A stretch of DNA of 49,088 nucleotides. It comes from DASTQL01 sp035761805. Its GTDB lineage: Bacteria; Actinomycetota; Actinomycetes; Jiangellales; Jiangellaceae. The notes below the pieces were generated by a model. It had not been told where the DNA came from. It did no database searches and worked only from the letters and a program-made list of their open reading frames with translations. The first letter of the stretch is position 1; each line of letters starts with the position of its first letter. Below, in pieces: positions 28,211 through 37,700 of the stretch. The translations under genes and the position numbers were made by a program. The stretch lies in NCBI GenBank assembly GCA_035761805.1, contig DASTQL010000215.1, forward strand, positions 1 through 49,088. The letters are read 5' to 3'.

Positions 28211-28421
28211 GACCGACGCGGTGTCCCTCGTCTTCGGACTCGTCTTCCTGGGAGTGAGCGCGATGTGGCCGTTGGTCCACTACGAGGTGCTGGGGTTGCC
28301 CGGCCTGGAGGTGGCCGCGCCGGTGCTGCTCGTGTCGGCCGGGTTGGCGGGACTGATCGCCTCGTTCGGCCGGGCCCGGAAGGGCTCGGACACCCCGCCC
28401 ACCGAGGACCTGCGCCGCTGA
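28197..28421 (+). CDS. small two-helix membrane protein coupled to the PspC gene
   Basis: The 74-residue protein has two hydrophobic segments (about 9-25 and 38-56) and a charged tail. Its GTG at 28197 lies inside the last codons of the PspC/LiaF-like gene, giving a 14-base overlap and pointing to coupled translation. It is probably an accessory part of that envelope-stress module. The family is not recognised. Confidence 0.7.
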   Translation: MRRHETDAVSLVFGLVFLGVSAMWPLVHYEVLGLPGLEVAAPVLLVSAGLAGLIASFGRARKGSDTPPTEDLRR

Positions 28422-28656
28422 CGGGCCCGGACGGCGTCCTGGGCGGCAACCGCGGTGTCCGGATGGCCTGATCGCGAGGCGGTGAGCGCGAGGGAGTGCT
28501 CAGGTATCCGCTCGCCCCTCGGTGCGTGACGACGAGGGGTTGCTCGCGTTCGGCCGCGGCAGCCACGCTGGGTGTCCATCTGACCGGACGTCGACACCGC
28601 CACGAACCGGGCATGGCCGGCGAGCCGCCGGCAGCCGTCGTGCGAGGGTGTGTCCC

Positions 28657-30180
28657 GTGCCCGCCGCGCTCGCCTACGTCGTCGTCGTCGTGGCCGGCGC
28701 CGCCGTCCTCGTCGTCGAGACCCTGGCCGCCCGGCTGGTGGCGCCGTACGTGGGGCTGACCCTGGAGGCCTTCACGGCGGCGATCGCGGCCGCCCTCCTC
28801 GGCATCGCGCTGGGTGCCCGGCTCGGTGGGGCGGCGGCCGACCGGCACCTCCCCACCACCGTGGTCACGGTCGGCCTTGCCGGCGGCGGTGTGGGGGTGC
28901 TCGCGGTCCGCCCGGTCATCCACCTCCTCGGCCCGGGCCTGGCCGGAGGCGGGCCCCTCGCCGCGCTGTGGCTGGTGGGCCTGGCGACGCTGCCCGCCGT
29001 GACGCTCCTGTCGGCCGTACCGCCCGCCGTGGTCGCCGCCCGGCTCGCCCGGCTGGACGAGACCGGGACCGTCGTCGGCCGGCTCTCCTCCCTCGGCACG
29101 CTGGGCGCGCTCGCCGGCTCGGTGCTCACCGGTTTCGTACTCGTGGCAGCCCTGCCGACGTCGTCGATACTGGCGGTGACGGCTGCCGGGGTGCTGCTGC
29201 TGGCCGTCGCGTGCGCCGTGTGGTCGCGCCGGATGCCCACGGCGTCGGCGCCCGCGGAGCAGGGCTCGGCCGCCGTCGCCACCGTGGTCGCGGCCGCAGT
29301 GCTCGCCGGAGCCGGCCTGGCGGTAGTCGAGGGACCCTGCGCGGTCGAGACGCCCTACAGCTGCGCCCGGGTCGTGTCGGATCCCGAGCGATCGACCGGC
29401 CGCCTGCTGGTGCTGGACGACCTGCACCACTCGTACGTGGACCTCGCGGACCCCACGTACCTCGACTTCTCCTACGTACGCCGCTTCGCGGGAGCCGTGG
29501 ACGGCTGGTGGCCGGAGGGGGGGCCGCTGCAGGCGGTCCACCTCGGGGGCGGCGGCTTCACGCTGCCGAGGTGGCTTGAGGCCACCCGCCCGGGATCGCG
29601 GTCGGACGTGCTGGAGATCGACGCGGAGGTCGTCGAACTCGTCCGACGCGACCTCGGGCTGGAGACCGGCCCGTCGTTGCAGGTCCTCGTGGGCGACGCC
29701 CGTACGTCGCTGACCGAGGTACCACGCGGGAGCGCCGACCTGGTCGTCGGGGACGCGTTCGGGTCGCTGTCGGTCCCCTGGCACCTGGCGACGCTGGAGG
29801 CCGTGGAGCTCGTACGGGCGGGACTGACCGACGACGGCCTGTACGTGCTCAACGTCATCGACCGCGGCGATCTCGACCTGCTCCGCGCCGAGGTGGCCAC
29901 GGTGGCGGAGGTCTTCGGCGAGGTGGCCGTGGCCGCAGCGCCGGCCGCGCTCGAGCCGGGTCCGGGCAACGACGGCGGCAACTACGTGCTCGTCGCGTCA
30001 CCGAGCGGGCTCCCGCCCGGGAGGCTCGCCTCGGTGACGGCGGTCATCGCGGATCAGGACGCGGGCAGCGTGGTCGTCCGCGTCGGTCCCGGATCCCCCC
30101 TGGCCGGCGGGATGGTGCTCACCGACGACCACGCCCCGACCGACCAGCTGCTCACGCCGTACGTCGGCCCCCGGGGGTGA
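28657..30180 (+). CDS. membrane-fused spermidine-synthase-like protein
   Basis: The 507-residue protein has an N-terminal polytopic half (about 1-255, seven or eight helices). Its C-terminal half is a SAM-binding aminopropyltransferase fold, with HLGGGGFTLPRWL, DVLEID, VGDARTSL and VVGDAFGSLSVPW. The position where true spermidine synthases have a D-x-x-DP catalytic motif reads DAFGS, so polyamine synthesis is doubtful. This fused type is widespread in actinobacteria with no proven substrate. The GTG at 28657 follows GAGGGT and starts directly with the first membrane helix. It stands downstream of the PspC pair after a 235-base gap. Confidence 0.8.
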   Translation: MPAALAYVVVVVAGAAVLVVETLAARLVAPYVGLTLEAFTAAIAAALLGIALGARLGGAAADRHLPTTVVTVGLAGGGVGVLAVRPVIHLLGPGLAGGGPLAALWLVGLATLPAVTLLSAVPPAVVAARLARLDETGTVVGRLSSLGTLGALAGSVLTGFVLVAALPTSSILAVTAAGVLLLAVACAVWSRRMPTASAPAEQGSAAVATVVAAAVLAGAGLAVVEGPCAVETPYSCARVVSDPERSTGRLLVLDDLHHSYVDLADPTYLDFSYVRRFAGAVDGWWPEGGPLQAVHLGGGGFTLPRWLEATRPGSRSDVLEIDAEVVELVRRDLGLETGPSLQVLVGDARTSLTEVPRGSADLVVGDAFGSLSVPWHLATLEAVELVRAGLTDDGLYVLNVIDRGDLDLLRAEVATVAEVFGEVAVAAAPAALEPGPGNDGGNYVLVASPSGLPPGRLASVTAVIADQDAGSVVVRVGPGSPLAGGMVLTDDHAPTDQLLTPYVGPRG

Positions 30181-30207
30181 GGTTCGGCTGAGCGGCGTGC
30201 CGGCTGA

Positions 30208-30432
30208 TCAGGCCGAGGCCCGCCGGCCACCCCGCACCTCCAAGCGGTCGAGCAGCGTCCGCGTGCTCGCCGCCACGGCGTCGACCGCCTCGGCGAAGGC
30301 GTCCGCGTTGTGCGCGGCCGGCGCCCGGAACCCGCTGATCTTCCTGACGTACTGAAGCGCGGCGGCGCGCACGTCGTCCTCGGTGACCTCGTCGACATAG
30401 GGCTCGCGTAGGGTCTTGATGCTCCGGCACAT
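30208..30432 (-). CDS. DUF2277 family protein
   Basis: The 74-residue protein begins MCRSIKTLREPYVDEVTEDD and has ALQYVRKISGFRAP, the defining features of DUF2277, a short helical cytosolic family common in actinobacteria. Its function is unknown. Length and motifs are complete. It lies 26 bases downstream of the DUF5655 gene on the same strand, so the two may be co-transcribed. Confidence 0.9.
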   Translation of the reverse strand: MCRSIKTLREPYVDEVTEDDVRAAALQYVRKISGFRAPAAHNADAFAEAVDAVAASTRTLLDRLEVRGGRRASA

Positions 30433-30458
30433 GCCCGCAGCGTACGTCGATCCGCTCC

Positions 30459-30818
30459 TCACCCCGCGCCGCGATAGGCGTCCGCCAGCCAGGCCGAGAC
30501 CTTGTCGTCGATGTCCGAGACGGCGCGGACCTCGAGGTGGTGCATCCACGTGTGAGGACTCGGACGCACCACTTGCTTGAACCGCGTGGAAGGGACGCGG
30601 TGGTCGAGCGCCAGGGAGAGCACGACCTCGGCAGACGGGTTCCGCAGCCACTGGCCGGGGAGCCAGAGGTAGGCGAAGCCACGACGGCGCCGGAACGCCA
30701 CCTGGCTGCGGGTCACCCGGACCTCCACGGGTCCGAGCCGCTCCACTTCCGCTCGTACGGTCTCGTAGACCCGCAGGGCGTCGGGGTGCTCGGCGAAGAA
30801 CTCCTCAGGACTCGTCAT
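30459..30818 (-). CDS. DUF5655 family protein
   Basis: The 119-residue protein carries VRVTRSQVAFRRRRGFAYLW and a C-terminal HHLEVRAVSDIDDKVSAWL, matching DUF5655. This small alpha/beta family is sometimes fused to DUF4287 and is of unknown role. The ATG at 30818 has GGAGGAGGGACGAACC upstream. It is followed by the DUF2277 gene and is divergent from the secreted protein gene at 30943. Confidence 0.85.
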   Translation of the reverse strand: MTSPEEFFAEHPDALRVYETVRAEVERLGPVEVRVTRSQVAFRRRRGFAYLWLPGQWLRNPSAEVVLSLALDHRVPSTRFKQVVRPSPHTWMHHLEVRAVSDIDDKVSAWLADAYRGAG

Positions 30819-30942
30819 GGTTCGTCCCTCCTCCAGGAGAGAGCCCTCATGCGCACCTCATCGGCGTCTCACCCGCCGTGGCGAGCGTCCCACCTGGAGG
30901 TCGCACCACCCGGAGCGACCCCGGACCAGGAAGGACAGCACG

Positions 30943-31443
30943 ATGAGACGGTCACGCAGTGCTGCGGGCATCGCCGTCCTGCTGACGAGCACCCTCTTCG
31001 CGGTGCCCGCCCAGGCCGAGGAACGGACCTGCCGATGGTCCCTGGGGGCGATCACGGTCGACAACCTGCGCGTGCCGTCCGGAGGGTCGTGCACCCTCGA
31101 GGGGACGTACGTGAAGGGCACGGTCAAGGTCGAGAACCGCGCCAAGCTCAAGGCGACCTCGGTCTCGGTGATCCGCAACGTCCAGGCCGGGGGGCACGCC
31201 GACGTCACGGTCGCCTCCTCGTCGGTCGGCGGGAGCATCCAGCTCAAGCAGGGCGGCAGCGCCTCCGTGACCAGCAACCGCGTCAACGGCGACGTGCAGT
31301 CCTTCACCAACCGCGGGAAGCAGACGATCTCCAAGAACCGCATCGACGGCGACCTGCAGTGCAAGGAGAACGTCCCCGCCCCGACCGGCTCGGGCAACGT
31401 CGTGGGCGGGAACAAGGAGGAGGACCAGTGCCGGCGACTCTGA
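30943..31443 (+). CDS. secreted repeat protein of unknown family
   Basis: The 166-residue product starts with a Sec signal peptide (RRSRSAAGIAVLLTSTLFAV, cleavage after AQA near residue 26). The mature part reads as short beta-strand repeats: VDNLRVP, KGTVKVEN, KATSVSVIRN, ADVTVASSSVGGSI, ASVTSNRVNGDV, QTISKNRIDGDLQC. This pattern is typical of small polymer-like or right-handed beta-helix proteins. Three or more cysteines occur (CRWS, CTLEG, CKEN, CRRL). The ATG at 30943 follows AGGAAGGAC. Its stop lies 24 bases before the truncated DUF2207 remnant, so a deletion may have fused the two loci. Confidence 0.75.
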   Translation: MRRSRSAAGIAVLLTSTLFAVPAQAEERTCRWSLGAITVDNLRVPSGGSCTLEGTYVKGTVKVENRAKLKATSVSVIRNVQAGGHADVTVASSSVGGSIQLKQGGSASVTSNRVNGDVQSFTNRGKQTISKNRIDGDLQCKENVPAPTGSGNVVGGNKEEDQCRRL

Positions 31444-31467
31444 CCCTCGCCCGTCGGGTCGGACGGG

Positions 31468-33163
31468 GTGCTCGAGGTGCACGAGAGCATCACGTACGCC
31501 TTCAGCGGCGTAGGTCACGGCATCCTCCGCTCGATCCCGTACCGCTACCGCTGGAACGACAGGTACGACCGGGAGACCGAGCTCGGGACGGTCGCGGTGA
31601 GCAGCCGGACGGCCCCGGTCCAGCTCCAGCGGACGCGGGAGGACGGGCAACTGGTCCTGCGTATCGGCGACCCGGACCGGCCGATCCGCGGTACGCACAC
31701 CTACGAGCTCGACTACACCGTCGCTGGGGCCCTGAACGATCGCGGCGACCACGTCGAGCTGGCCTGGAACGGCGTCGGGGACGAGTGGAGGACCAGCATC
31801 GAGGAGGCGAGGCTCAGCGTCTCAGCCCCATCCCTGCTGGCCGCGCGGTGCTTCCACGGCCCGGTCGGCAGCGACGAGTCGTGCGGGACGGCCACGCGCG
31901 ACGGGATGGCCTTCGCAGGTGGCCAGGCAACGGTCGCCTTCGACCCGGAGCGGCTGCGCGCGTACGAGGCCATGACCGTCTACGCGGACCTGCCGCAGGG
32001 ATCGGTGGAGGTCGCGCCGCCGGTGCTCGTCGAACGGTGGAGCTGGGCGCGGGCGTTCTCGGTGACGCCGCTGAGCGTCGGGCTCGCCACCGGGCTGCTC
32101 GCCCTCGGCGCCTACGTCGTGACGCGGCTGGTGGTCCGGGGACGGGACGAGGGACCGTCCTCGGCGGCCGCAGGTGTCCCGGTGGACTGGCGCGCCGTCC
32201 GGGGAGATGCGGCCCGGCCCGTTGGGGACTCTCGTCGACGAGCGTGCCGACGTGGTCGACGTCACGGCCACCGTCGTGGACCTGGCGGTTCGTGGGCACC
32301 TCCGCATCGAGGAGCTCGGCGCCCACATGGTCGTCTGGCGCGACTGGCGACTGGTCCGGCTGGAGGACGCACCCGACGATCTCGCCCCGTTCGAGCGGGC
32401 ACTGCTCGACAAGCTCTTCGGAGTCGGCGTCATGGGACGGCGCCAGGTCGTCCGGCTCAGCGAGCTACAGGACACGTTCGCCGACTCGATGGACTCGCTG
32501 CGCAGGTCTCTCGAGGCCGAGGTGGTCCGACGGGGATGGTTCCGCGACCGACCGGGCCAGGTCCGACTGCAGTGGTACCTGACCGCCGCTGCGGCCCTGG
32601 TGGCGGCGCTCGGCGTCGCAGCGCTGCTCATCGCCTTCACCCGGGCTCGGACTGGTCGGCGTGGCCCTCGTCCTGCCTCCGGCCGCCCTGCTCTTGGCTG
32701 GGCACAGCATGGCGGCACGGACACCGGCCGGGAGCACCGCCAAGCAGCAGGCGGAGGCCCTGCGCCACTACCTGGCGACGGCCGTGCCGCAGCACGCGGA
32801 CGAGAACGCGCAAGGCTTCTCCGCGATGCTCCCGTACGCCATGGTCCTCGGGCTCGAGGACCGCTGGACGCGCACGTTCGCGGCGCTGGCCGCACAGGCC
32901 CACGGCACTGCCCGACCGGAGTCCGCTCAGCAGTGGTACGTCGGGCCGTCGACGACCGGCACACCGTTCGCCGGGCGGGGCGACCTCGGCTCGGCGATCT
33001 CGTCCTTCTCCTGGACCGCAGGATCAGCCATGACGTCGAGACCGAGCAGCTCGGGCTCGGCTGGGGACTCCTCCGGCGGCGGCTGGTTCGGCGGCGGGTC
33101 GTCCGGGGACGGCGGCGGGTCCTCCGGCGGCGGTGGTGGCGGCGGAGGGGGGGCGGCTGGTAG
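31468..33163 (+). pseudogene. frameshifted DUF2207 membrane protein, N-terminus lost
   Basis: The sequence is a paralogue of the intact gene at 35340-37157, with the same block order. It begins abruptly at LEVHESITYAFSGVGHGI without signal peptide or start. It stays in frame to VPVDWRAVRG near 32200, then needs a new frame for GTLVDERADVVDVTATVV, and another near 32650 for VGVALVLPPAALLLAGHSMA. A further shift in the G-run near 33150 would give the expected GGGW end and stop at 33163. DUF2207 proteins are predicted membrane proteins with a large extracytoplasmic beta domain and a glycine-rich tail. This copy cannot be made as one protein. Confidence 0.85.
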
Positions 33164-33179
33164 GCCGCCCCCCGGCTCG

Positions 33180-34667
33180 CTACATCAGCCCTCGCTGCCA
33201 CGGACCCCAGATCGCGTACGTGATCCCGTTCCCCTGCATGTTCGCGTACAGGACCTGGGTGTCGGGCGAGAAGCACGCACCGGCGAACTCGTCAGCACCT
33301 CCAGCGATGGCGTTGAGGGCGAAGTCGAAGATCAGCCCGTCCCGGGTCAGGGCCCGAAGCATGTTGCCCGAGCTGCTGTCCTCGCAGAGCACCACACTCT
33401 TCCTGCGCGGCGACACGATGATGTTGTCGGGAAAGTCCAGGACGTCCGGTCCCGGCGACTCGAAGATGAGCGTGAGCGTGTCCTTCGCGGTGTCGTACAC
33501 CCACACCTGGCCGTAACCGTCCCCGACACCGGCGCTGGAGTTGGGTGGGGGATCGGAGTCGAACGGGCCGCCACCCTCGGTCGACACGAAGAAGATCCTG
33601 CCGCCCCAGTAGGACATGCCCTCCAGGCGCGAGAACCGTGCCGCCCCCTTGCTCTCGCCCTCCTGGAAGACGATCCGAGCCGCCTCGTCGTTGCTGAGGC
33701 CCGGAGCGAAGGTCGGGTCCGGGTCCTCGATGTCGATCCAGGCGACGCGGAAGGTCGTCCCTGGTGTCTGGCCGGTGTGCAGGTCCACATTGACCGGACC
33801 GCCGGCGCCGTCCGGGACGACGCCGAGGACCTGCAGCCGGCCGCCGTCGGCAATTCGCCTGTCCCGCCGCACGTTGTTGGGCGGCAGGTAGCGGAAGAAC
33901 CCGGATGCGTACGCGAAGTCGTCCTCGGTCATGTACACGATGCCGGTCGACGGGTCGAACGCCGCCGCCTCGTGCGCGAAGCGCCCTGCACGCCTGATCG
34001 GCTGGGCAACCTTCAGCTCCCCGGGGCCGACGCTAGCGGAGACCTCGACGAGGTAGCCGTGCTTCTGCGTGTATGTCAGGTCATCCGGGGCCCCCGGGCC
34101 GATGAGGAAGCTGCGCTGCTGGTCGACGCCGTTGGGCGTCTCCTCGCAGGTCAGCCAGGTACCCCAGGGGGTCGCGCCACCCGCGCAGTTGAAGGTGGTC
34201 CCGTTGAGGCTCACCCAGCTTCGCACCTCCTCGGCGCGGGGCGAGATCTCGAGCGTGGTCGTGCCACCGGGAGCCATCCGGTCGTAGGCCTTGGAGAGAT
34301 CCCCGAACGCGGTGCGGAGGGCGGGCTGGGTCTGCTCGTGGTTGCGGACCAGCCGCACCTTGCCGCCAGACCACGAGAAGGCCGCCATGCCGTCGTGACG
34401 GCCGGGCGTGAGCGTCGATTCCTCCGTCAGCGGCGTACCGACCACACCGAAGGACCGGTACTCGAACCCTCTCGGGAGGTGGAGGCGCACCACCCCGTCG
34501 CGGAGGTCGGGTACCGGACCGAGCGGCCCGTAGCCGCCGTTGTCCCGGGCGAACTTCGGCTGCGCGAACGCGGCCCGCATCATCAGGCCGGCGAACGGCC
34601 CTGCCGTGGCCCCGACGGTGCCGGCCGCCACCAGAGTGCTCCGCCGGAGGAACGCTCGTCGATCCAT
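33180..34667 (-). CDS. Tat-exported PhoX-like phosphatase (DUF839)
   Basis: The 495-residue protein begins MDRRAFLRRSTLVAAG, a twin-arginine signal peptide, cleaved near AFAQ (residue 35). The mature part has the PhoX/DUF839 beta-propeller signatures RLVRNHEQ, WGTWLTCEET, RFAHEAAAFDP, YMTEDD and LCEDSSSGNMLR. The acidic and histidine residues of these motifs bind iron and calcium in characterised PhoX alkaline phosphatases. It probably releases phosphate from organic esters outside the cell. The ATG at 34667 gives the complete Tat signal. It lies convergent with the wrecked DUF2207 gene and divergent from the gene at 34812. Confidence 0.88.
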   Translation of the reverse strand: MDRRAFLRRSTLVAAGTVGATAGPFAGLMMRAAFAQPKFARDNGGYGPLGPVPDLRDGVVRLHLPRGFEYRSFGVVGTPLTEESTLTPGRHDGMAAFSWSGGKVRLVRNHEQTQPALRTAFGDLSKAYDRMAPGGTTTLEISPRAEEVRSWVSLNGTTFNCAGGATPWGTWLTCEETPNGVDQQRSFLIGPGAPDDLTYTQKHGYLVEVSASVGPGELKVAQPIRRAGRFAHEAAAFDPSTGIVYMTEDDFAYASGFFRYLPPNNVRRDRRIADGGRLQVLGVVPDGAGGPVNVDLHTGQTPGTTFRVAWIDIEDPDPTFAPGLSNDEAARIVFQEGESKGAARFSRLEGMSYWGGRIFFVSTEGGGPFDSDPPPNSSAGVGDGYGQVWVYDTAKDTLTLIFESPGPDVLDFPDNIIVSPRRKSVVLCEDSSSGNMLRALTRDGLIFDFALNAIAGGADEFAGACFSPDTQVLYANMQGNGITYAIWGPWQRGLM

Positions 34668-34811
34668 CCCACTACCCTTCTCCCACGCCTCGGCCTCGCG
34701 AGCTCTCGGGTGCCCACGGAGACCTGTCGGTCGCCCACTATCCTCGTCAGGCCGTCAACCCATCCGGCCGTCCTCGTCACGGGAAGTGCCGGATCGACCG
34801 GGAGGTGGGGC

Positions 34812-35249
34812 TTGACCGGGACCAACGGCGGGTCGAGCACGGTCGAGGGCTTCGTCACCCGGGCGAAGGCCATGAACGACGACGACCGACTGGCGCTGGC
34901 CCGGGCGCGGCGGGCGTTGGACGAGTCCTTCCAGGTGGGGGCGTGGAAGGCGGCCAACGAGGTCGCGATGGGGCGGGCCGCCGAGTACCTGGAGGTCCGC
35001 GTGCGGCTGGGGAGTGTCTACGTACCGGATCACCTGGAAGAGCTGGTGATGCTCGGGTCCCGGGCCGACCCGGCGGAGCGGGCGGAGTGGCAAGACGTCG
35101 CGCGGCTGGTCCGGACCGCCCTGGACGAGGCCACCCTCGCCCACGTTGGCCTGGACACTCTCCGCCCGCCCGACGTGCGCGCCCTGCTCGGTCCCTGGAA
35201 GGCCATGCTCGAAGCTGCGTACGCCCGGGAGACCGAGCAGACCTCCTGA
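34812..35249 (+). CDS. small hypothetical protein with TTG start
   Basis: The 145-residue protein is soluble, acidic and helical, with LALARARRALDESF and VPDHLEELVMLGSRADPAER. It has no signal peptide, membrane helix or motif that I recognise. The start is a TTG at 34812: GGAGGTGG lies four bases before it, and the frame is unsupported further upstream. It sits between the phosphatase and the intact DUF2207 gene, 90 bases upstream of the latter. Codon use is like that of the core genes, so it is likely real. Confidence 0.65.
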   Translation: MTGTNGGSSTVEGFVTRAKAMNDDDRLALARARRALDESFQVGAWKAANEVAMGRAAEYLEVRVRLGSVYVPDHLEELVMLGSRADPAERAEWQDVARLVRTALDEATLAHVGLDTLRPPDVRALLGPWKAMLEAAYARETEQTS

Positions 35250-35327
35250 GTCCCCGACCGGGTCTTCACAACCTGGGGGCGGGTTCTGTTGGGGGCGATA
35301 CGGCGGCTGCGCGGGCATGGTCCGGCC

Positions 35328-35333
35328 TATCGT
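35328..35333 (+). promoter_or_regulatory. -10 element for leaderless DUF2207 gene
   Basis: TATCGT fits TANNNT and ends six bases before the GTG at 35340, the spacing expected for a leaderless transcript. No clear ribosome site precedes this GTG. Confidence 0.45.
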
Positions 35334-35339
35334 GAGGCC

Positions 35340-37157
35340 GTGCGCCACATCCGTGCCGCCGCCACGCTGTCCGGGCTGCTCGCCATCGCGGCTGCCCTTC
35401 TCATCGCTGGTCCAGGAGCCGCCGCCGCGGCGGAGGACGGCTCCGGTCACGTGACGACCTATGCGGTCGACCTCCTGGTCCGGCCGGACGGGGCACTCGA
35501 GGTGCAGGAGCAGATCGTCTACGCCTTCGACGATCGGGGACACGGCATCGAGCGGTACATCCCAGTCCGGTACCGCTACGACGACACCCACGACCGCATC
35601 GTCGACGTGACAGACGTCCAGGTGAGCAGTCCCTCCGGCGCGCCGGTCGACCTCCTCACCGAGGAGCAGGGCGACGACCTCTACGTGCGCATCGGCGACC
35701 CCGACCAGCTGGTGAGCGGCACGCAGTCGTACGAGCTGGCCTACAGGGTGGAGGGCGCGCTCAACGACCGCGAGGACCACGTCGAGCTGGCGTGGAACGG
35801 CATCGGCGACCGTTGGGAGACCTCCATCGAGCAAGCCACGATGACGGTCAGCGCGCCGGCCATGCAGCGCGCGCGGTGCTTCTACGGCCCGACCGGGAGC
35901 GACGACTCGTGCGGGTCCACGACGCTCGACGGGGTGGCGGGTGACGGAGAGGCCACCGTCGACTTCGGCCCGGTCTCCCTGCAGGCGAACGAGGGGATGA
36001 CTGTGTACGCCGCCCTGCCGCAGGGCTCGGTGGACGTGGCCCCGCCGATGCTCGTCGAGCGCTGGACTCCGCAGCGTGCCTTCTCGGTGACGCCCCTGAC
36101 CGTCGGGCTCGCTGCGGTCCTCGCAGGGCTGGGTGGACTCGCCGTACGGCGGCTGGCAGTCCGACGGGGGAGGGACGAGCGGTCCGTGACGGCGCTGCAC
36201 GCCACGTCGGCGGCGGGACCGGTCGCAGGAGTCCCCGTGGACTGGCGAGCGGTTCGGGGGATGCCACCCGGCGTCCTCGGAACCCTGGTCGACGAGAAGG
36301 CCGACGTCGTCGACGTGACGGCCACCGTCGTCGACCTCGCGGTGCGCCGACACCTCCGGATCGAGGAGCTGGAGGAGCGACGGTGGAAGGTCTGGGACTG
36401 GCTCCTCACCCGCCTCGACGAAGGCCCCGACGACCTGGCGCCCTACGAGCGCAGGCTGCTCGGCGAGCTGTTCAGCAGCGGCTCTTCCGTCCGTATCTCG
36501 GACCTGCAAGACACCTTCCACGAGCAGATGGCGTCACTGCGCAACGACCTGTACGACGAGGTCGTGAGACGCGGTTGGTACCGGGTTCGGCCCGACCGCA
36601 CACGGCTGCTCTGGTACGGCGTCGGGGTCGTTGCGCTGGTGCTCACGGCAGGCGTGGCGGTGCTGCTCGCTGTGTTCACCACGTTCGGGCTGGTGGGGCT
36701 GGCCCTCGTCGTGCCGGCCCTGGGGCTGCTGCTGGCGGCAGGGGCGATGCCGGCCCGGACGGCCCAGGGCAGCGCTGCTCTGCAGCAGGTCCACGCGCTG
36801 CGGGACTACCTCGCGACGAGCACCCCGCAGCAGGCTCGTTGGGAGGACACGGAGCAGACGTTCTCCACCCTTGTCCCCTACGCCATGGTGCTCGGGCTCG
36901 AGAAGCGGTGGGCCGAGGCCTTCGCTCCCCTGGCGGCTCGGCCATCCGGGGAGGCTGGCGGCTCGTACGGCTACGCGCCCTACTGGTACGTGGGTGTGCC
37001 CACAGGGCTGCACGCCGATGGGATCGGCGGCCTCGGCTCGGCTTTGTCGTCCTTCGCATCCACTGCCGGCTCGGCCATGTCATCGTCGCCCAGCACCTCG
37101 AGTGGCAGCGGCGGCTCGGGGGGTGGAGGCGGCGGCGGTGGTGGTGGCGGCTGGTGA
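35340..37157 (+). CDS. DUF2207 predicted membrane protein, intact copy
   Basis: The 605-residue protein has a signal peptide (about residues 1-30, LSGLLAIAAALLIAGPGAAA). A large extracytoplasmic DUF2207 beta domain follows, with VDLLVRPDGALEVQE and HVELAWNGIGDRWETSIEQ. A helix near VTPLTVGLAAVLAGLGG leads to a cytosolic winged-helix-like domain (DVVDVTATVVDLAVRRHLRI) and two further helices. It ends with a serine/glycine tail GSGGSGGG... finishing GW. The function of the family is unknown. The GTG at 35340 is preferred for its -10 spacing; a TTG at 35289 would add 17 residues. It is the surviving copy of a duplication. Confidence 0.85.
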   Translation: MRHIRAAATLSGLLAIAAALLIAGPGAAAAAEDGSGHVTTYAVDLLVRPDGALEVQEQIVYAFDDRGHGIERYIPVRYRYDDTHDRIVDVTDVQVSSPSGAPVDLLTEEQGDDLYVRIGDPDQLVSGTQSYELAYRVEGALNDREDHVELAWNGIGDRWETSIEQATMTVSAPAMQRARCFYGPTGSDDSCGSTTLDGVAGDGEATVDFGPVSLQANEGMTVYAALPQGSVDVAPPMLVERWTPQRAFSVTPLTVGLAAVLAGLGGLAVRRLAVRRGRDERSVTALHATSAAGPVAGVPVDWRAVRGMPPGVLGTLVDEKADVVDVTATVVDLAVRRHLRIEELEERRWKVWDWLLTRLDEGPDDLAPYERRLLGELFSSGSSVRISDLQDTFHEQMASLRNDLYDEVVRRGWYRVRPDRTRLLWYGVGVVALVLTAGVAVLLAVFTTFGLVGLALVVPALGLLLAAGAMPARTAQGSAALQQVHALRDYLATSTPQQARWEDTEQTFSTLVPYAMVLGLEKRWAEAFAPLAARPSGEAGGSYGYAPYWYVGVPTGLHADGIGGLGSALSSFASTAGSAMSSSPSTSSGSGGSGGGGGGGGGGGW

Positions 37158-37214
37158 GGTTCGGCCGTTCAAGCCCCCGGGACCACGGGAGCTGACCCGA
37201 TGCGGGGGCTGACC

Positions 37215-37700
37215 CTACGAGCCGGCGGGATACTGGGGACAGGTCCGTTCGTGGCGCCGATCGGGTAGCACGTCTGCCCACTCCTGCCTCGTGAGGTTGC
37301 GACCCACGATCGTGCAGGCGTGCTCGGGCAGCCGCCCCGCCGCGACGTCCCACTCCTGCACCCCGGTGCCGTCGGTGAAGGTGACCAGAGTCCCGTCGTC
37401 ACGGACGCCGACCAGCACGCGCGCGTCGCGCCGGCTGGGATCCACCTCGAGCTGGACTCCGCCCTTGGCGCCCTCCCGCACATTCCAGATGGCGGCGCTG
37501 CCGGCGCCGCCGGTGACCAGGAAGTCGGAGTCCGGTAGTGAACACCATCGAGTCGACGCCGAAGCCCGGGACTGCGTCCCATGTCGTGTGGTGCTCCCAC
37601 GTCCGGGTGTCCCACACCAGCACGCGTCGCTCCCGGTGGCTCCGGCCAGCCCGGAGGTCGCCGTGGCGGCTGCATGGCTCACGTCTCCTATGGTCGCAGG
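37215..37700 (-). pseudogene. C-terminal remnant of a WD40-repeat (STAND-type) protein
   Basis: On the minus strand, reading ends with LPEHACTIVGRNLTRQEWAD and TCPQYPAGS, the characteristic C-terminus of actinobacterial nSTAND/BTAD-type WD40 proteins. Upstream lie one WD blade (AIWNVREG) and, in another frame, LVWDTRTWEHHTTW. The join requires a frameshift near 37530. The first thousand or more residues of such proteins (protease or DNA-binding effector, NTPase) are absent. This is a decayed tail, perhaps left by the same event that delivered the integrase remnant nearby. Confidence 0.7.

Noticed and set aside
33090..33160. Glycine-codon tandem repeat as a variable-number repeat
   Set aside because: It is the normal low-complexity glycine tail of DUF2207 proteins, also present in the intact copy at 37100-37150.
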